In this document: one piece after another, positions 43,917 to 56,064 of the stretch
Numbering within the stretch: the first letter of the stretch is position 1
Layout of the letters: each line of letters opens with the position of its first letter
Source of the DNA: Nephrocerus scutellatus
Taxonomy: Eukaryota > Arthropoda > Insecta > Diptera > Pipunculidae
Direction: 5' to 3'
Assembly (NCBI GenBank): GCA_947095585.1
Contig: OX352761.1
Coordinates: 23,465,777 to 23,529,776, forward strand
DNA length: 64,000 nucleotides
Program-made: the position numbers and the translations under genes
Notes under the pieces: model-generated
What the model was told of the DNA's origin: nothing
What the model saw: only the letters and a program-made list of their open reading frames with translations
Database searches by the model: none

Positions 43917-45077
43917 GTGGTGTACGTAGAGTTTTAAAACAGAGATACGTACTTTTGACCTTACATCACTTTACATCCTGTAAATCTTGAACGCTTCTAG
44001 CTACAATATTACTGTTGGTCTATTTTGATAGAAAATTAAATCTTTAAGGTCAAAAAAATTTAATTTTTTTTAAATTCTTGAAACCATTACCGATATAAAC
44101 GTCGTCAAAGTAAAAAAAAATTAATTTTGAAATTTTATTTTCAAACGCGATTACATATTTCGAAAAATGCTCTTAGATAATTTTATTTTTGACAAATGCA
44201 GTATTAAAGCCCATTGAATTTTCGATAACTTCATCTCGTAATATTTCTGCAAAACGTCAACAGGAACAGGATTAAAATTGAAAGTTTGTGAAATGAATGA
44301 AAACGTACTTTTGATCTTACATGCTTCACACCCTATAACACTTGAACACTTCCAGCTACAAGGTTACTGTTAATCTTTTTTGAAGGAAAATTAAATTTTT
44401 ACGATTAAAAAATGTACATTTTTTAAAGTATTTAAGTAATACCGATATGAAGATCGTCAAAGTCAAAATTTATTTTTTCTTAAATTGTATTTAAAAACGC
44501 GATTGTTTCGAGAAATTCTCTCGGATACTTTTTTTTACAAATGTTATATTAAAGTGTGTTCAATTTCCTAAAAATCCATGGCACAATGTTTGTGGATTCG
44601 GTCAACAAGAGCGAGATAGTGCAGTTTGAGTTACTACAAGTACGTATACGAAGAGTTGCTTGCCGTCTTAGTGTTCCTGCAGCAACGGTGCAACAAAATT
44701 AACGTGAAATGGATGCACTCTTACCACTCCACTCCAGTGCATAATCTGCTTCAAACGGACTTGCCTAGAAGGACCTAATTTTGTGAGTGGACACATGAAA
44801 TTTGTGGTTAAAATGGACACATGAAAATGGAGTCGGTATGGCTTAAATAATTTAAAAAATGTGCATTGTTTAATCTTAAAAATTTCATTTTCCTTAAAAA
44901 AATATTAACAGTAACCTTGTAGCTGGAAGTATTCAAGTGTTATAGGGTGTGAAGCATGTAAGATCAAAAGTACGTTTTCATTCATTTCACAAACTTTCAA
45001 ATTTAATCCTGTTCCTGTTAACCTATGGGCTTTAATACTGCATTTGTCACAAAAAAAAATTATCCAAGAGCATTAAT
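43917..45077. mobile_element. Fold-back element with arms of about 230-260 bp
   Basis: The left arm 44168-44430 (GACAAATGCAGTATTAAAGC, CAACAGGAACAGGATTAAAA, TTGTGAAATGAATGAAAACG, CACACCCTATAACACTTGAA, CAGCTACAAGGTTACTGTTA) is mirrored almost base for base by 44850-45077. The right arm lacks about 40 bp of the left. The centre holds CTGCAGCAACGGTGCAACAA (44669) and GTGGACACATGAAA words, shared with 7200-7450. A weakly matching third arm-like block lies at 43925-44100 (GATACGTACTTTTGACCTTA). Confidence 0.8.
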
Positions 45078-45084
45078 GTCGCAA

Positions 45085-45395
45085 GGTTTTCTGATAGTCG
45101 GTCAACTTTCTGTAGTACATTGCTATTCCGCCAGAGCTACTTAAAAATCAATCAAAAAATTTTGGGAAATAAAAAGACATCACAAATCTATTGTTTTAAT
45201 TTGACAGAAGATAATAAAAATTTATAGAAATGACTTTATTGGAAAGGCACACTCTTCCAGATCGTATTAAAAAATAAACATAAACAAAAGAACTGTTGGG
45301 TTTGCGATTTTACCCAAAAATAGTAAAAATGGAATAACTTTTTAACCATCAATAATTCGATAAATCTTCAGTTGGAAGGACTTGAATTGGTTGGA
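45085..45395. mobile_element. Inverted partial copy of the long-TIR MITE
   Basis: TTTTCTGATAGTCGGTCAAC, TTATTGGAAAGGCACACTCT, CGATTTTACCCAAAAATAGT and ATTCGATAAATCTTCAGTTG are the reverse complement of 43462-43860. It lacks the last ~60 bp of the terminus, ending near TTGGTTGGAAG. Confidence 0.75.
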
Positions 45396-45399
45396 AGCA

Positions 45400-47570
45400 A
45401 ATTTGCATTCTCTGCGTTCAGCATTGCCATACAAAAATGAAGAAGAATTTTATGGTCATTCCATTTGCAGGGTATCGTTTTTTTATCACTTCCCAGCGTG
45501 TCACTTCTAAGTAAGTAAAGTAAGTAAAAAAGGCTAATAACTTCTTCTTTTTCTACCTTCTTCTTCTAATAACTTTACCCTTTGAAGTACGGCACCACCA
45601 ATGTATGGAGTGAAGACCTTGCCAGTACAACTTTATAGTTATACGCGAGGACTGAATAGCATCGCATCATCTTATTTAGCTATAAGCCGGGAGCACAGTC
45701 CTTAAGCGACTAACTTGTAACTGAGCTTAATAAATAAATTGATGTATTCCTATTTTCATAGCACCCTGTTCCATTTACGCTTCTACGCACATTGATGGCA
45801 AAGCTCCTGGTAGTACAAGTTTATCTGGAATTTTATTAATTGCAGTTCAGTTAAGTGTCTGAGGACTTTAATGTTTGCCGAAAACATTTTTCTCCATTCG
45901 TTAGAATTGAACGCTATATAGGGCCAACCGCGTTAATAGATATTAATTATGGAATAAGCGACTGACCACTGACTGTTGACATTGATGCGAGCGAATCTCC
46001 CCAACCGAGTTTGCCACTTGTGTTGGTTTTTTTTTGCAATATCCACTTTTTTGTTGTTAAACAATTATTTATAAAAAAGAATATGAGGAAAAGTTGTAAT
46101 AACCAATTGACCATCAGACGCGCCTGTCTGCGTCTGGTGCATTTCTGATCTGATCTGATGCGATGCACTCCCGAATTACTGTGTGCAGCCATGTGGGGAA
46201 CTCTGCTTCATTGTTATCACCGGCCGACTGCACCACCGGGTGACAACACTAATTACAGGTGTATATTTCAATCGGGAACGGGGTGTAATAGAACCGAACC
46301 ACTACGACCGACGGCGTCCATGTTGCGTTGCATTGCAGCCGTCGCCGCGCAGCTCCGGCAAGTGCTTACCCTGAGAAAGGTGAAAAATTAACAACAACTC
46401 TATCCCATACGAGTTGTAGTTCGCGTTCACGCGCACACATCTGCATATAGCCATTGGACGCTTGGAGTGTAAAAAACATGCGCCAATTATCAGCGAGACG
46501 GGGACCATAAGCACAGCGGTGGGCTTTAGCGAGTCTGGCTGTGTTGTTCCGCACACAGATACACACACAAACATTTGCAACATGTAATGCGCAGCAGATC
46601 ACATCTGGTTATTGACATAATTATGGGCAATGCGGATAACAATGAATATTTATTGTGGGCAGCCAAGCAATTACTCATTACCCGCTGTAGCCACCATCAA
46701 GCATCACCCTGTACTGATACAATTTTCATTTTATAATTTTGTTTTGATGGATTTGTTGTTCCCCTTTTGTGCCTTCTTGGAGGAAGGAAGGAAGGAAGGA
46801 AAAAAAAAACTAAACAGAGAATTGCAACAAATTGCAAAAGGGCGATTCCCGAGTGCTGATATAGCAGGAGTCCATCAGCTTACAAGTATAAAAAGCAGAT
46901 AGGTTCGATGGATGGGGTTGCCCAAAATGTCGAGCTTCAGTGATGAGTCGACGAGCGTGCCGAGGAGAGTTATTTATTCATTGTTCCAATCATTATTTCT
47001 TACGAGTACAACTTTGATGTGTTCCATGGTACAAGGGGCTAATCATAAGCAAAACAAATTATATTATAATTATTATTCATAGCAAAATTCCTATTTAATA
47101 ACATATTTATTTATGAGCATCAGACGGAACAGGCCTTAGTGCTTTAACAAGATTCGCTCCTCCTTTTCATCAAAGGAAACTAAGATCTTTGATCGTCTCA
47201 GGAGTCTACGTGCAACAGATTCGCTTTGCGACTAAAAGGCATGCGTTTGAATTATTTTTCCAAGAAACATTGGAGTAACAAGCACAGAATTTTTCTAATC
47301 CACAGATTTCAGCTTTAAGTTTACTTTCCTTGGTGAGTTATACAATCTTGCGAAATACGGTCGCTTTATGTGGCGCCTCGTACAGCAATTTTATTGGTCG
47401 CGTTAATCCCCATCCACGCTTCGTTCCACGGCCGTTCTAAAGTCGTTGCAAAGAAAAGAAATTGACATGCCTTAAAAATACATCCATTAGTACTGTAGAC
47501 TCCATCTTAGACAGAAGTCGTAAACATCGGAACGACTCGTTCGAAGATGGATATAGGCTAGAGACTGAAT
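45400..47570. other. Unclassified, probably intronic
   Basis: No TE protein signal. Contains GGAAGGAAGGAAGGA at 46785-46800. 46100-46620 is less AT-rich with short overlapping frames on both strands and no domain. Confidence 0.4.
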
Positions 47571-47579
47571 GTAAGATGG

Positions 47580-48800
47580 TTGCCTACCGAGCAGTCCAAT
47601 ATACTCACAAAAAGCGGGCGCGCAAAGAAGGAATTGAAAATAAGAGAAGCTCTGAAGGTATGAAAAAATTGTTCACCTGCGAAAGAAAGCAACCTGACGG
47701 AGGAATCTCGTCCATGCATTCGAACCTTCGGAGAGTAAGGACAGCACCAGGCGCAGAAGTTCTACCAAGTATGAACCACCAGGTTGCACAAACTACAAAG
47801 ACAAAGATGATAATCTGATCGCTGATCTTAAATGCACCTTGGAGCATTGGGAAGAACACTTTCATGGATTGCTAAAGGGCCACCTAACTGAGAAACAAGA
47901 GACGCCACCAATGATGGACGACAACACTGTTATGCCGCCCCTAAGTATAGACAAAGCGCTAAATCGTTTTAAAAATAATAAGACCCCGAGATCAGATGTT
48001 AGCCCAACGGAGCTAATTAAATCAGGAGGTCCCGCGTTACACTAAGCAATTCATGAACTAATAGTGCAAGTATGGGAGGAAGAAGCGATGCCAGAAGATT
48101 GGCGAAGAGGCATCCTGTGCCCAATACATAAAAAGGGAGATATCACAATATGACATAACATTGTTGAGTGCCCGCTATAAGTATTTTTCCTCCATCGTTC
48201 AAGACAGGGTAGCCTCATACGCTTAAGTCATTATTGGCTAATAACACAATGGCTTCATCCCAGGAAAATCAACAATTTATCAGATTTTCACCCTTAGGCA
48301 GGCAATTCAAAGTTATAAACGTGTTCCGACAACGGTGGACTGGGTTGCGTTCTCTTAAACCTGTCGTTGGAGAAAGTTATCCGCAACACCACTGTAACGC
48401 CGAGAGGAACAATCCTCTATAAGTCTTTTCAGGTACTGTCTTTTATTGATGATATCGACATCACGACGTAAAAACCCAAGAACAGTAAGAGAACCTTTCA
48501 TCTGGATCGAGCAGAAGGCCGTATCTTCGTGCAAAAGATCCAACATTGATCAATAATTAAGTTAGTGAAGCTCCATTTTGTAGCAGTCAATAACTAGCAT
48601 GGAACCAAAAATACGCGCACGGTTGCTTAACTAAATTCAAAACTAAATACTCTTCATTTAACCATGACATCTAAGCTGCTGGTGTATAAGAAAATTGTCA
48701 CACAAGGTCTTTCATGTGGTTCCGAGACTTTAGTGCTTATCAAAACGCGCTCTGACTTCTTAGCCGCTCCGCTTGTTGGCTCCTTATGTGACACGGATTG
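47580..48800 (+). pseudogene. RTE-like family 2 retrotransposon relic
   Basis: Linker region KKRARKEGIENKRSSEGMKK, then LEHWEEHFHGLLKGHLTEKQ (47839), [39 protein letters not shown] and [13 protein letters not shown] (48110). After shifts, RT fragments follow (LSLEKVIRNTTVTPRGTILY, KSFQVLSFIDDIDI), where the catalytic YADD has become FIDD, and a tail (LLVYKKIVTQGLSCGSETLV). The endonuclease is absent. Matches 13736-13404 and 63412-62924 block by block. Confidence 0.8.
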
Positions 48801-49070
48801 AATTCAGTCCAATGATGATTTTTGTCAGAAGTCTGTCACTCTGTCCCTCGTAAAAGTTGCTTCATCTGCTTGATCCTTCCATTGAAGGTACAACATGGTA
48901 CATGATTGTGGTTTTCTAATTTCTACTCACAAAATTACAGTTCTTTGTGTAATATTTAGAATACTTTTTTTTTGCACTTGTACTGTAACTTAAAAAAAAT
49001 CACTTCCTACTGGCAGCAAGCAATAAACAAAAGTAAATTTGTTGTTTTACAGAAGTTCATTAAAGTAATG

Positions 49071-49099
49071 CAGTTACATTACATTACATTACATTAGTT
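49071..49099. repeat. TTACA microsatellite
   Basis: TTACATTACATTACATTACA run. Simple repeat. Confidence 0.8.
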
Positions 49100-49240
49100 A
49101 CAAATCTTGCAGAATATTTTAATTCTGTGTTCCTTGGCCGGGTGTTATTTACTCTCATGATCTCTTAATTTCACATTACACTTGGAAAATTATGCAACGT
49201 TAATTTTAGTTTTTATCTAATATTTTCTTATCTTCGTTAT

Positions 49241-50160
49241 AATGTCACCACGCAAAACAATTGGACACTCATCGAAACATCAATGTCGCACCTGCAAAAT
49301 CGTAGTACGACCAATAAGGGAATTTGCTGCGATTTATGCAATTCCTGGTTCGACCTTACATGTTCGGGCTTAGATATGACTTCATATGAAGACTTATCGT
49401 TAATAAAGAAATAATTATTATAACTTATCTTTTACGGACTCTGTTAGCTGGTTCTGCTATAAATGCACACTAAATAAAGCCATTTTATCTGATGTCCTTA
49501 GGACCAAAGTCCTTGATTTGGCAAAGAATGCTCTTTGGTTCTTTTCATGTTTAACATAACATAACTAAAGTTGCTGCTTTGGAATTACAAGCTTCTACAT
49601 CAATTTCTTCGTTTGAATCTCGACTGGTCACTACTGAAGATTCCCTTACTTAGTTGTTGTCGAAATTAACTTTTGTATTGAGAAATCTCTTACAACCTTA
49701 GATCGTCTTGATCTCCTTAATCATATATGACATCATTATGAGCCGTTTTCCTCCTAATCTGGATGTTGTCAAAGTGTCTTTATTTAAATTATTTACTGTA
49801 TTGGATTCTAGCGTCACCACAGTGATGACTTAATTTCCTGTCACAAACTTACCATTTTTTCTGGGGCTAACTTGTTAAGTTTACTATTATCAACATACGC
49901 AACAATCGAATGCGCTCATACTTCAATTACTTGGGTTTGATTCTCTCCGAAACTACTGGCGGGGTTATCCACTTCCGAATATACTTCAATGACAATCTAC
50001 ATCTTAAAGTGGCGTCTTTCAAAGGACATTGGCCCAATCTTAAAAATAGTGGAATATTTAAGGATCACAGTTTTCAATGGATTAATCCAAATTATCACAA
50101 TTAATGGAAGGAAATATACAGTATACTCCCTAGATGATATTCAGCGATTTTTGGCCCAGA
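49241..50160 (+). pseudogene. Non-LTR retrotransposon ORF1 with PHD-like finger
   Basis: MSPRKTIGHSSKHQCRTCKI begins at about 49241. After a frameshift, TNKGICCDLCNSWFDLTCSG, LDMTSYEDLSLIKK and SVSWFCYKCTLNK follow, giving C-x2-C...C-x2-C...C...C-x2-C. Such PHD-type fingers occur in ORF1 of some Jockey- and CR1-group elements, where the protein accompanies the RNA. Further right are fragments (DVVKVSLFKLFTVLDSSVTT, SITWVXFSPK) too decayed to place. Many stops. The end is uncertain. Confidence 0.6.
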
Positions 50161-50164
50161 CTTG

Positions 50165-51055
50165 ACCTCATGCTGTATTCTCTTTTTTACACGACTGAGG
50201 TCAAGTCAAATGGAAAAGTTATGTTTTAGCAGTATTTGTATGTTTGTAGCGCCTAAATTACTCATCCGATTTTGATGAACCAGGTGTCAATTGATTCCTT
50301 ATTATGGTAAGGGCTGCAGTTTATACGAAAAACATCAATATGGCGGATGTTACATCAAAAAGTTACAAGATTTGAATCGAATTATAACGTAATTAATGAG
50401 AAAGAAACTGCCAAAAGACTTCAATAGAACTTAATAAAAAAACAGGAATATCTAACATGAACAGGATGATAGCAATCAGCAGCTAACTTGTTTCTTACTT
50501 TTCACACACACATAGACAAAAGTGACTCTTTCATACACAACAACCTAGCTTCGAAAGTAGCCTTTACACACTCTAGTGATTTAACATATAGAATACTGTT
50601 GTTATTTACTGCGCTCTAGCAGAAAAACCAGTTTTGGTCGTGTGAAAAATAGCGTATATTACTCACAGAAAAGTGCTCATCGCTAACTCCACTTTTCTCG
50701 CTCGATGTAATATACTATTTTAGTTCATTTTATTCCGTAGTCGGCTTACAGTTTTTTAAACATGGTATTTTATTTACTTTTTTAGTTTTTCCTGCATTAT
50801 TATTTTTTTTATAAACCATTTTTTTTTTTTGCAATTTCAACTATAGTTTATTATCTACTATTACACCTTCTCTCTCTATTGTTAAACGAACACTTTTGTG
50901 CCTTTCTTTCTATGCCTTTTCCTGAGTTGCATCCTACTGCCTGTATTCACTCAGTGTTGTTTCGGTCTTTTAATATTTTACTTTCTCTTTCTTTTGAGTC
51001 CGAATACATACATACATGCATATAATACAAAACGTAAGTCAGCCTTCAAAAATTC
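50165..51055. other. Unclassified AT-rich sequence
   Basis: 50210-50340 (GCGCCTAAATTACTCATCCG and so on) has the flavour of widespread insect short repeats. The remainder is AT-rich without coding signal. Confidence 0.4.
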
Positions 51056-51059
51056 TTGG

Positions 51060-51840
51060 GTCCTCTATTGAACAGTTTGGACTTTTAGGAACTAGTTGAC
51101 GTCTGTTTTGAAGGCCTGTAGATTATACGGTTTGGGAAACACGTAGTCGACTACTTGACATCGTGTCTTATATAATATTAATACTTCAGAGGGAGTGAAG
51201 TAGAAGTTACAAATTTTTATAAAATTGGCTCGCTCTTTTTGAAATTTCATAAATATGTCCCGTCCACGAAAACTAACATTTTAAGTGAATCAGTTCTCGC
51301 AATAGGGGCACCATTAATTACTGCTGGCACGTAATGCTGAACTGCCTTCTGAGAAAAAAGACAAGCCTGCAATTTATTTGGGTTAAATTCCAATTAGATC
51401 TGCCCCAATCAAGAATGACTTGAATGTTCGACAGAATAACCGAATTCATTAAATCTCGCGACTGAAAAACTCAATGGAAGCCGGTAACGTTGTATCATCA
51501 GCAAATGAATCGATATCGCAGGTTGTAGAAGACAATAGCTCAATAATATATATTTAAAAAAAAAGCGTGACGATGCTAGCATTTATCCCATGCAAAAATT
51601 AAGAAATACCATTCAATACAACTTTAATTTTACGGTTCCATAAATAATCTTCAATCCATGCCATGTGAGAGGTGTCTAAGTTGAGCGAAAGAATCTTATT
51701 TAAAAGACAATCCTGTCATACTCGTTCAAAAGCCTTTGAAATACCCAGGTATATGAGGCTTGATTGACCTAGATTTGAAATGCTTCACTCACAACAATCG
51801 CAGTCAAGCGCGTCATGAATTTTTTTCGAAATTCATACTG
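51060..51840 (-). pseudogene. Jockey/CR1-group RT relic
   Basis: Reading leftward in shifting frames: YLGISKAFERV-like, LDTSHMAWIEDYLWNRKIKV, VLNGIS, INASIVTLFF, CDIDSFADDTTLPAS (catalytic ADD kept), IQVILDWGRSNWNLTQINC, KLQACLFSQKAVQHY, VINGAPIARTDSLKMLVF. The sequence of the blocks matches RT palm to thumb. Frame changes and stops throughout show an old copy. Confidence 0.65.
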
Positions 51841-52065
51841 CACATCTGTTTTGTCGCTATGTAAGTTGTACCGTTAGTTTTTACATTAGCTTCCCGCTTT
51901 AACAAGAGTTTGCATCTAACGATTGGTATGACTATGTTACCATAGGTAAGAAGTGTAATGTAGTTCATTGCTTGGCGAGTTCGTCAGCCCTACTGAGAAT
52001 ATACGGATATCCTTAGCGGATATGAAGTGGCAACTTTTTGCTCATTGAAAGTAAGACTTCGAAGT
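51841..52065 (-). pseudogene. I-type retrotransposon RNase H fragment
   Basis: CATCTGTTTTGTCGCTATGT, TTTAACAAGAGTTTGCATCT and TTGCTTGGCGAGTTCGTCAG follow 55684-55845 closely. In protein terms a decayed ADELAKxxTTLxxLP block is readable on the minus strand. It abuts the Jockey relic at 51840. Confidence 0.6.
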
Positions 52066-52069
52066 CTTA

Positions 52070-53450
52070 ATTGAATCAACAAACAATAACAATAACAACT
52101 TTTTTACAAAATGTACCCAAATTTTTTGTGTGAAGAAAAGCTGTGCATCTCTCAACAAATCAGTTAACAAACTTGACCACTCCTAAAAGCCTTCAAAATA
52201 TTCTGTTCTCACAGCCGAAAACAAACGATCATTCCCGCATTCTCATTCCTATTCGATCAATATGCAAATTGTGTGTTGTGTTGCGCGGCTTTGTCTGGAT
52301 CTCTGTAAGCTATTTGCCTTTATCTTTGCCTTTCTCGAATTGGAATGAATGAATTTTTGCGATTTCATTAAGACATTTTGTTGCCACGTTAACCCATACA
52401 ACTACTACAGCAACAACAACAAAAACAAAACCCAACAGAAGTGCAATACCAAACCACAACTGTGGAAGAAAAAAATCCGATTAAAGTGTGACATGTTTAA
52501 CAAAAAATTTACATTAAAGTCAGACATATCAAAGTGGCTTGATAGTGGCCCGAGACGGAAGATGGCCTCTGCGAACAGAAAACGACAACAGAGTGACGCC
52601 GCGACATCTTCATTATAAAATAAACTCAAATGTGAGCGCGCGATTTGCGCGAAAGTGCTCCCGTTTTTCTACTTCACCTTCAGCGAACGCTGGAGGCTGC
52701 GGCTGCGCGCATCACTCCTCGCTATCGGCGAGTTATCATTAAGCCGCTCGTCTTGAGCGACACTGGGGACATGGAGTATTTAACCGCTAACGCGACGACT
52801 GTATCTCTACTTAATGTATACGGGACAACGACGACAGCAGGTCACCACCGCAGCAAATTCACATCAGTAGCTGTTAACAGTTGGTCAGTTTTGGCTGATG
52901 ATATCCCCTCTTAATAGTTGTGTGTAGTCACTTAGTCAGCAGGCTCCTCTGGTTGACAATATTTCTTAAAAGGTGTGCTGTCGTCGTCGCATTGCAAACA
53001 TGAAATTGATGGCACTGTTCAAGAAATTTTTATTGCTGGTCCTCGGAAGCGCCAAAGGATCTTTGCTTTTTTTATCCATGGATCCAGCGATTCGCACAGT
53101 AGCCGTTTTGTTGGACTCTGGTGTCTGTGTTTTGTGTCATTTTGACTACGTCGACGCGACTTGCAGTAATCTTTGTTGCGTCGCGTTGCACACAGCACTC
53201 TTCAAAACGACAAATGCCGAAACTTCTAATTATTTATTCAGAATATATTTAAATTTGATTTTAAAATATTCCTCGCGGCTGGTCCCTGCGTATTTACGCC
53301 GATGTGTGATGTCGCCACTATCTAGAGTCGGTCGACCACGTCCCTCCAACTTGCGCGGAGTGGGAATTGAGTCCTTTTAAGGCAACAGACGACAAGAATA
53401 AAAAAACGGAAAATTAACTAAAAATCGCCCTCGCAGTGTGTTGTCGGCCT
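52070..53450. other. Unclassified, possibly single-copy host DNA
   Basis: 52540-53380 is notably less AT-rich (for example GGAGGCTGCGGCTGCGCGCA), with overlapping frames of 70-135 codons on the plus strand but no domain or recognisable protein. It may be host intron sequence with regulatory content. Confidence 0.4.
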
Positions 53451-53451
53451 T

Positions 53452-53483
53452 TTGCTGTTGTTGTTGTTGTTGTTGTTGTTTGT
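53452..53483. repeat. TTG microsatellite
   Basis: TGTTGTTGTTGTTGTTGTTG run, read as poly-Asn on the minus strand. Simple repeat. Confidence 0.85.
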
Positions 53484-53484
53484 T

Positions 53485-54505
53485 TTCAATCCTATGCCGA
53501 GGGTGCGTATAATGGCTCTTTGAGACGGACAGAATTTTCCGGCAGGTGCGATATTTGTTTTATTCCTCCACAAACACACACATACTGTTACATATATATA
53601 GGTAGGTATATATGAAAGGATTTTCACCTTCGATCTATACTCTCACTCCTTTATATCTATGGTCTCTCACTCCCAGCCCATATGTCACGTGTCAGTGGAT
53701 CACCGCGCACACTACACTGCGATTTTAGTGGAACACCGAAAGGTGTAGCTGTCATTAAAAGTACGAATAAAAAACAAAAGCAAATTTATTTTTACCTTTT
53801 CCCATTTTTTTTTCTACCTTTTTTGTAATAAAAAAAGCGCTGAAATGTTTCATTTCATAACGAGCGTCGTCGGTTGGTTGCTGCCATAAATTTCATAAAT
53901 TCGTCCGTAGTCATAGTTTTGCAAGGAGAGGTGGGCGGGCGCGAGTGCAGTTCGCAAGCTTCGACGACAATATTTTCCAAAAGTATAATAAATTCCGGAA
54001 TAATAATGTCATTTATTATGTATCCTGGATGACTGTAATTGTCATGTCGCCTCTCGCTTTACTCTCTCTGCCCCTCTAGCAGAGAATAAATTGTTTCTGT
54101 TTGGAGTATTATCGTCCGTCCGTCCTTCGACTCATGATGTAGATACTCGCTGCTTTCGGATATGCAGATACCAACAATAAAATTTGCGAATGTTTAATCG
54201 ATAAAATCCACTTTGATGGCATACGAACGGGCACTTGAGGATGTAGATGCAGGGGCACTGACGACGACTCACAGTCGGGACAGAAATACTATCAGGATGA
54301 ACTTTGGCAGAACTTACCGCATATTATTGAACTATTTGGACTGCTTCTCTTTTAGTTTATATCAAAGTTTCTACTTTGACACTGATTACTGACTGACAAT
54401 TTATTTCATACATTCATACTACATTATTAGTCGTCCATTGAAGGATACTCTACAGTATATAGACAAGGATGATTTATGTTCTGTAATTAACAAAAGTTTT
54501 TACTC
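53485..54505. other. Unclassified, probably intronic
   Basis: No TE protein signal. Ordinary AT-rich DNA with CTCTC-rich spots near 54060. Confidence 0.4.
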
Positions 54506-54509
54506 AAAA

Positions 54510-55330
54510 CCATGTCCAATGCGCTGTTCATGAGGGTGAACTTAGGAGTACCGCAAGGCTCAATCTTAGGCCCCGTTCTCTTCAACGTACATATTAACGA
54601 TATAGTTTTCATTGAACTTGAAGGGGACATTCAACTGTATGCTTTTGCGTTGATTGTTTGATAATGTACTCTGCAGAATCGTTAGAAACATTGCTTATAA
54701 AAATTCAAAATGATTTACAAAAATTACAACCAGCAAATTACTTATAATTGAAAGAGTTAGCTGGTATACTTACCTTGGGTTGGTGATTGATAGCGAGCTC
54801 GACCGGTCATATTAGCAAAATAAAAAAATATATAATGCCATATGTTTTCGTTATAAATCAATTAAAAAATATCCATCCCCTAAAATCTCTTTTGCTAATG
54901 TAATACGCAATCATTCAGTCGAGATTAATAATAATAATAATAATATTCGGCGCGACAGACCGTTGCGGTCCAAGGTCTAGCTTCTCGCGACCATTTGTGC
55001 TGTGCATGTATATTTTTGGAAACAAATTGAAGGGACCTACAATTTAATGCCGGATCCGAACGGCGAATTGAGAAGCTTTCCGTGACATGTTATTACTCTC
55101 GGAACGTTTGTCACCCATTCGCGAGAGGTTGGACACCGTGAAAAATACCTTTGGTGTTACTGGGATTCGAACCACGAACCCCTGCTCATTAGCCATGCGC
55201 TTTTCCACTTAAACACGGCACCCACTCAGACGAGATTAACTTACCTTAATCCGACTTGGAGTGGTACTGAAAACTATAAAGTAAAAGAGCCAGAGATTTG
55301 CAAAAACGAGTTCTTAAACAGAGTAGGTTT
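54510..55330 (+). pseudogene. Jockey-type RT relic interrupted by a SINE
   Basis: NALFMRVNLGVPQGSILGPV, LFNVHINDIVFIELEGDIQL, YAFALIV at the catalytic site (YADD lost), MYSAESLETLLIKIQNDLQK and YLGLVIDSELDR run to about 54925. The SINE occupies 54929-55226. Coding then resumes: SRLTYLNPTWSGTENYKVKE, PEICKNEFLNRV. The LTYLNPxWxxTxxYK segment follows naturally from the sequence left of the SINE, so both halves belong to one relic. Several stops. Confidence 0.75.
54929..55226 (-). mobile_element. tRNA-derived SINE, second full-length copy
   Basis: Same family as 17938-18229, reversed: an AAT-rich tail at 54929, body, B box as GGATTCGAACC at 55163-55173, and head up to CGGCACCCA. CAGTCGAGATTAA (54916-54928) and CAGACGAGATTAA (55227-55239) form a 13-bp target duplication with one mismatch. 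It sits in a dead Jockey RT. Confidence 0.85.
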
Positions 55331-55479
55331 GGGGTGGCTATTGGCAGGAAGCCAATCCATTTAGACAAATGGATGGATAGGATTTCTCGCCCTACTCATT
55401 GAACCAGTTGGAGCTTCAAATGAATCGTAGAAGTCAGTGCTTGACAAATCGTTAAGGTCGTTGGAAAAGAAGGCTCCAA

Positions 55480-56023
55480 AATGGAACTTACGCTTTAGAG
55501 AAAGAACTGTGCATGTGTAGAGAAGGTGAAGAATGGTCTCTTCATTGTCATTGGAAAATACACCAAGCCTAGCTGCATGCTATTAGACAGTTCTCAGTAA
55601 GTACACCTATCGTAGCGCTTATGTGCTCTCTGTGTAGAGAGATCAAACACTTGGAGCGTTTCGGATCCAGATTTGGCCAAATCTGTTTTGTCGATACACA
55701 AGTTATATCATTTGTCTATCTAAGGTTCGTTTTGTCAGTAGCATCCTGCTTTAACATGAGTTTGCAAGTAGCCATCGGTATGCCTAGGGAACCATTTTCA
55801 GGTAGAAGGGGCAGCGTAGTACCATTTTTGGCGAGTTTATCGGCCCTGCAGGTCCTCTGAATATCCCTATGTCCCAGCACCCAATACAGGTAAATGTTGA
55901 ACTGCTCCGCCATCTCCCTGAGAGATGATCGGTTGGTGGATAAGACATTTCTCTTCAGCCAAGACAGGACTTCTTTAATCGCCATTATTTCTGCTTGAAA
56001 AACACTGCAGTGATTAGGAATAC

Positions 56024-56064
<41 letters not shown>

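Noticed and set aside
52349..53380. Several 70-135-codon frames in a less AT-rich stretch
   Set aside because: No domain or recognisable protein, frames overlap in different phases, and no convincing splice sites were seen.
53418..53627. Poly-Asn containing frame
   Set aside because: Created by the TTG microsatellite.
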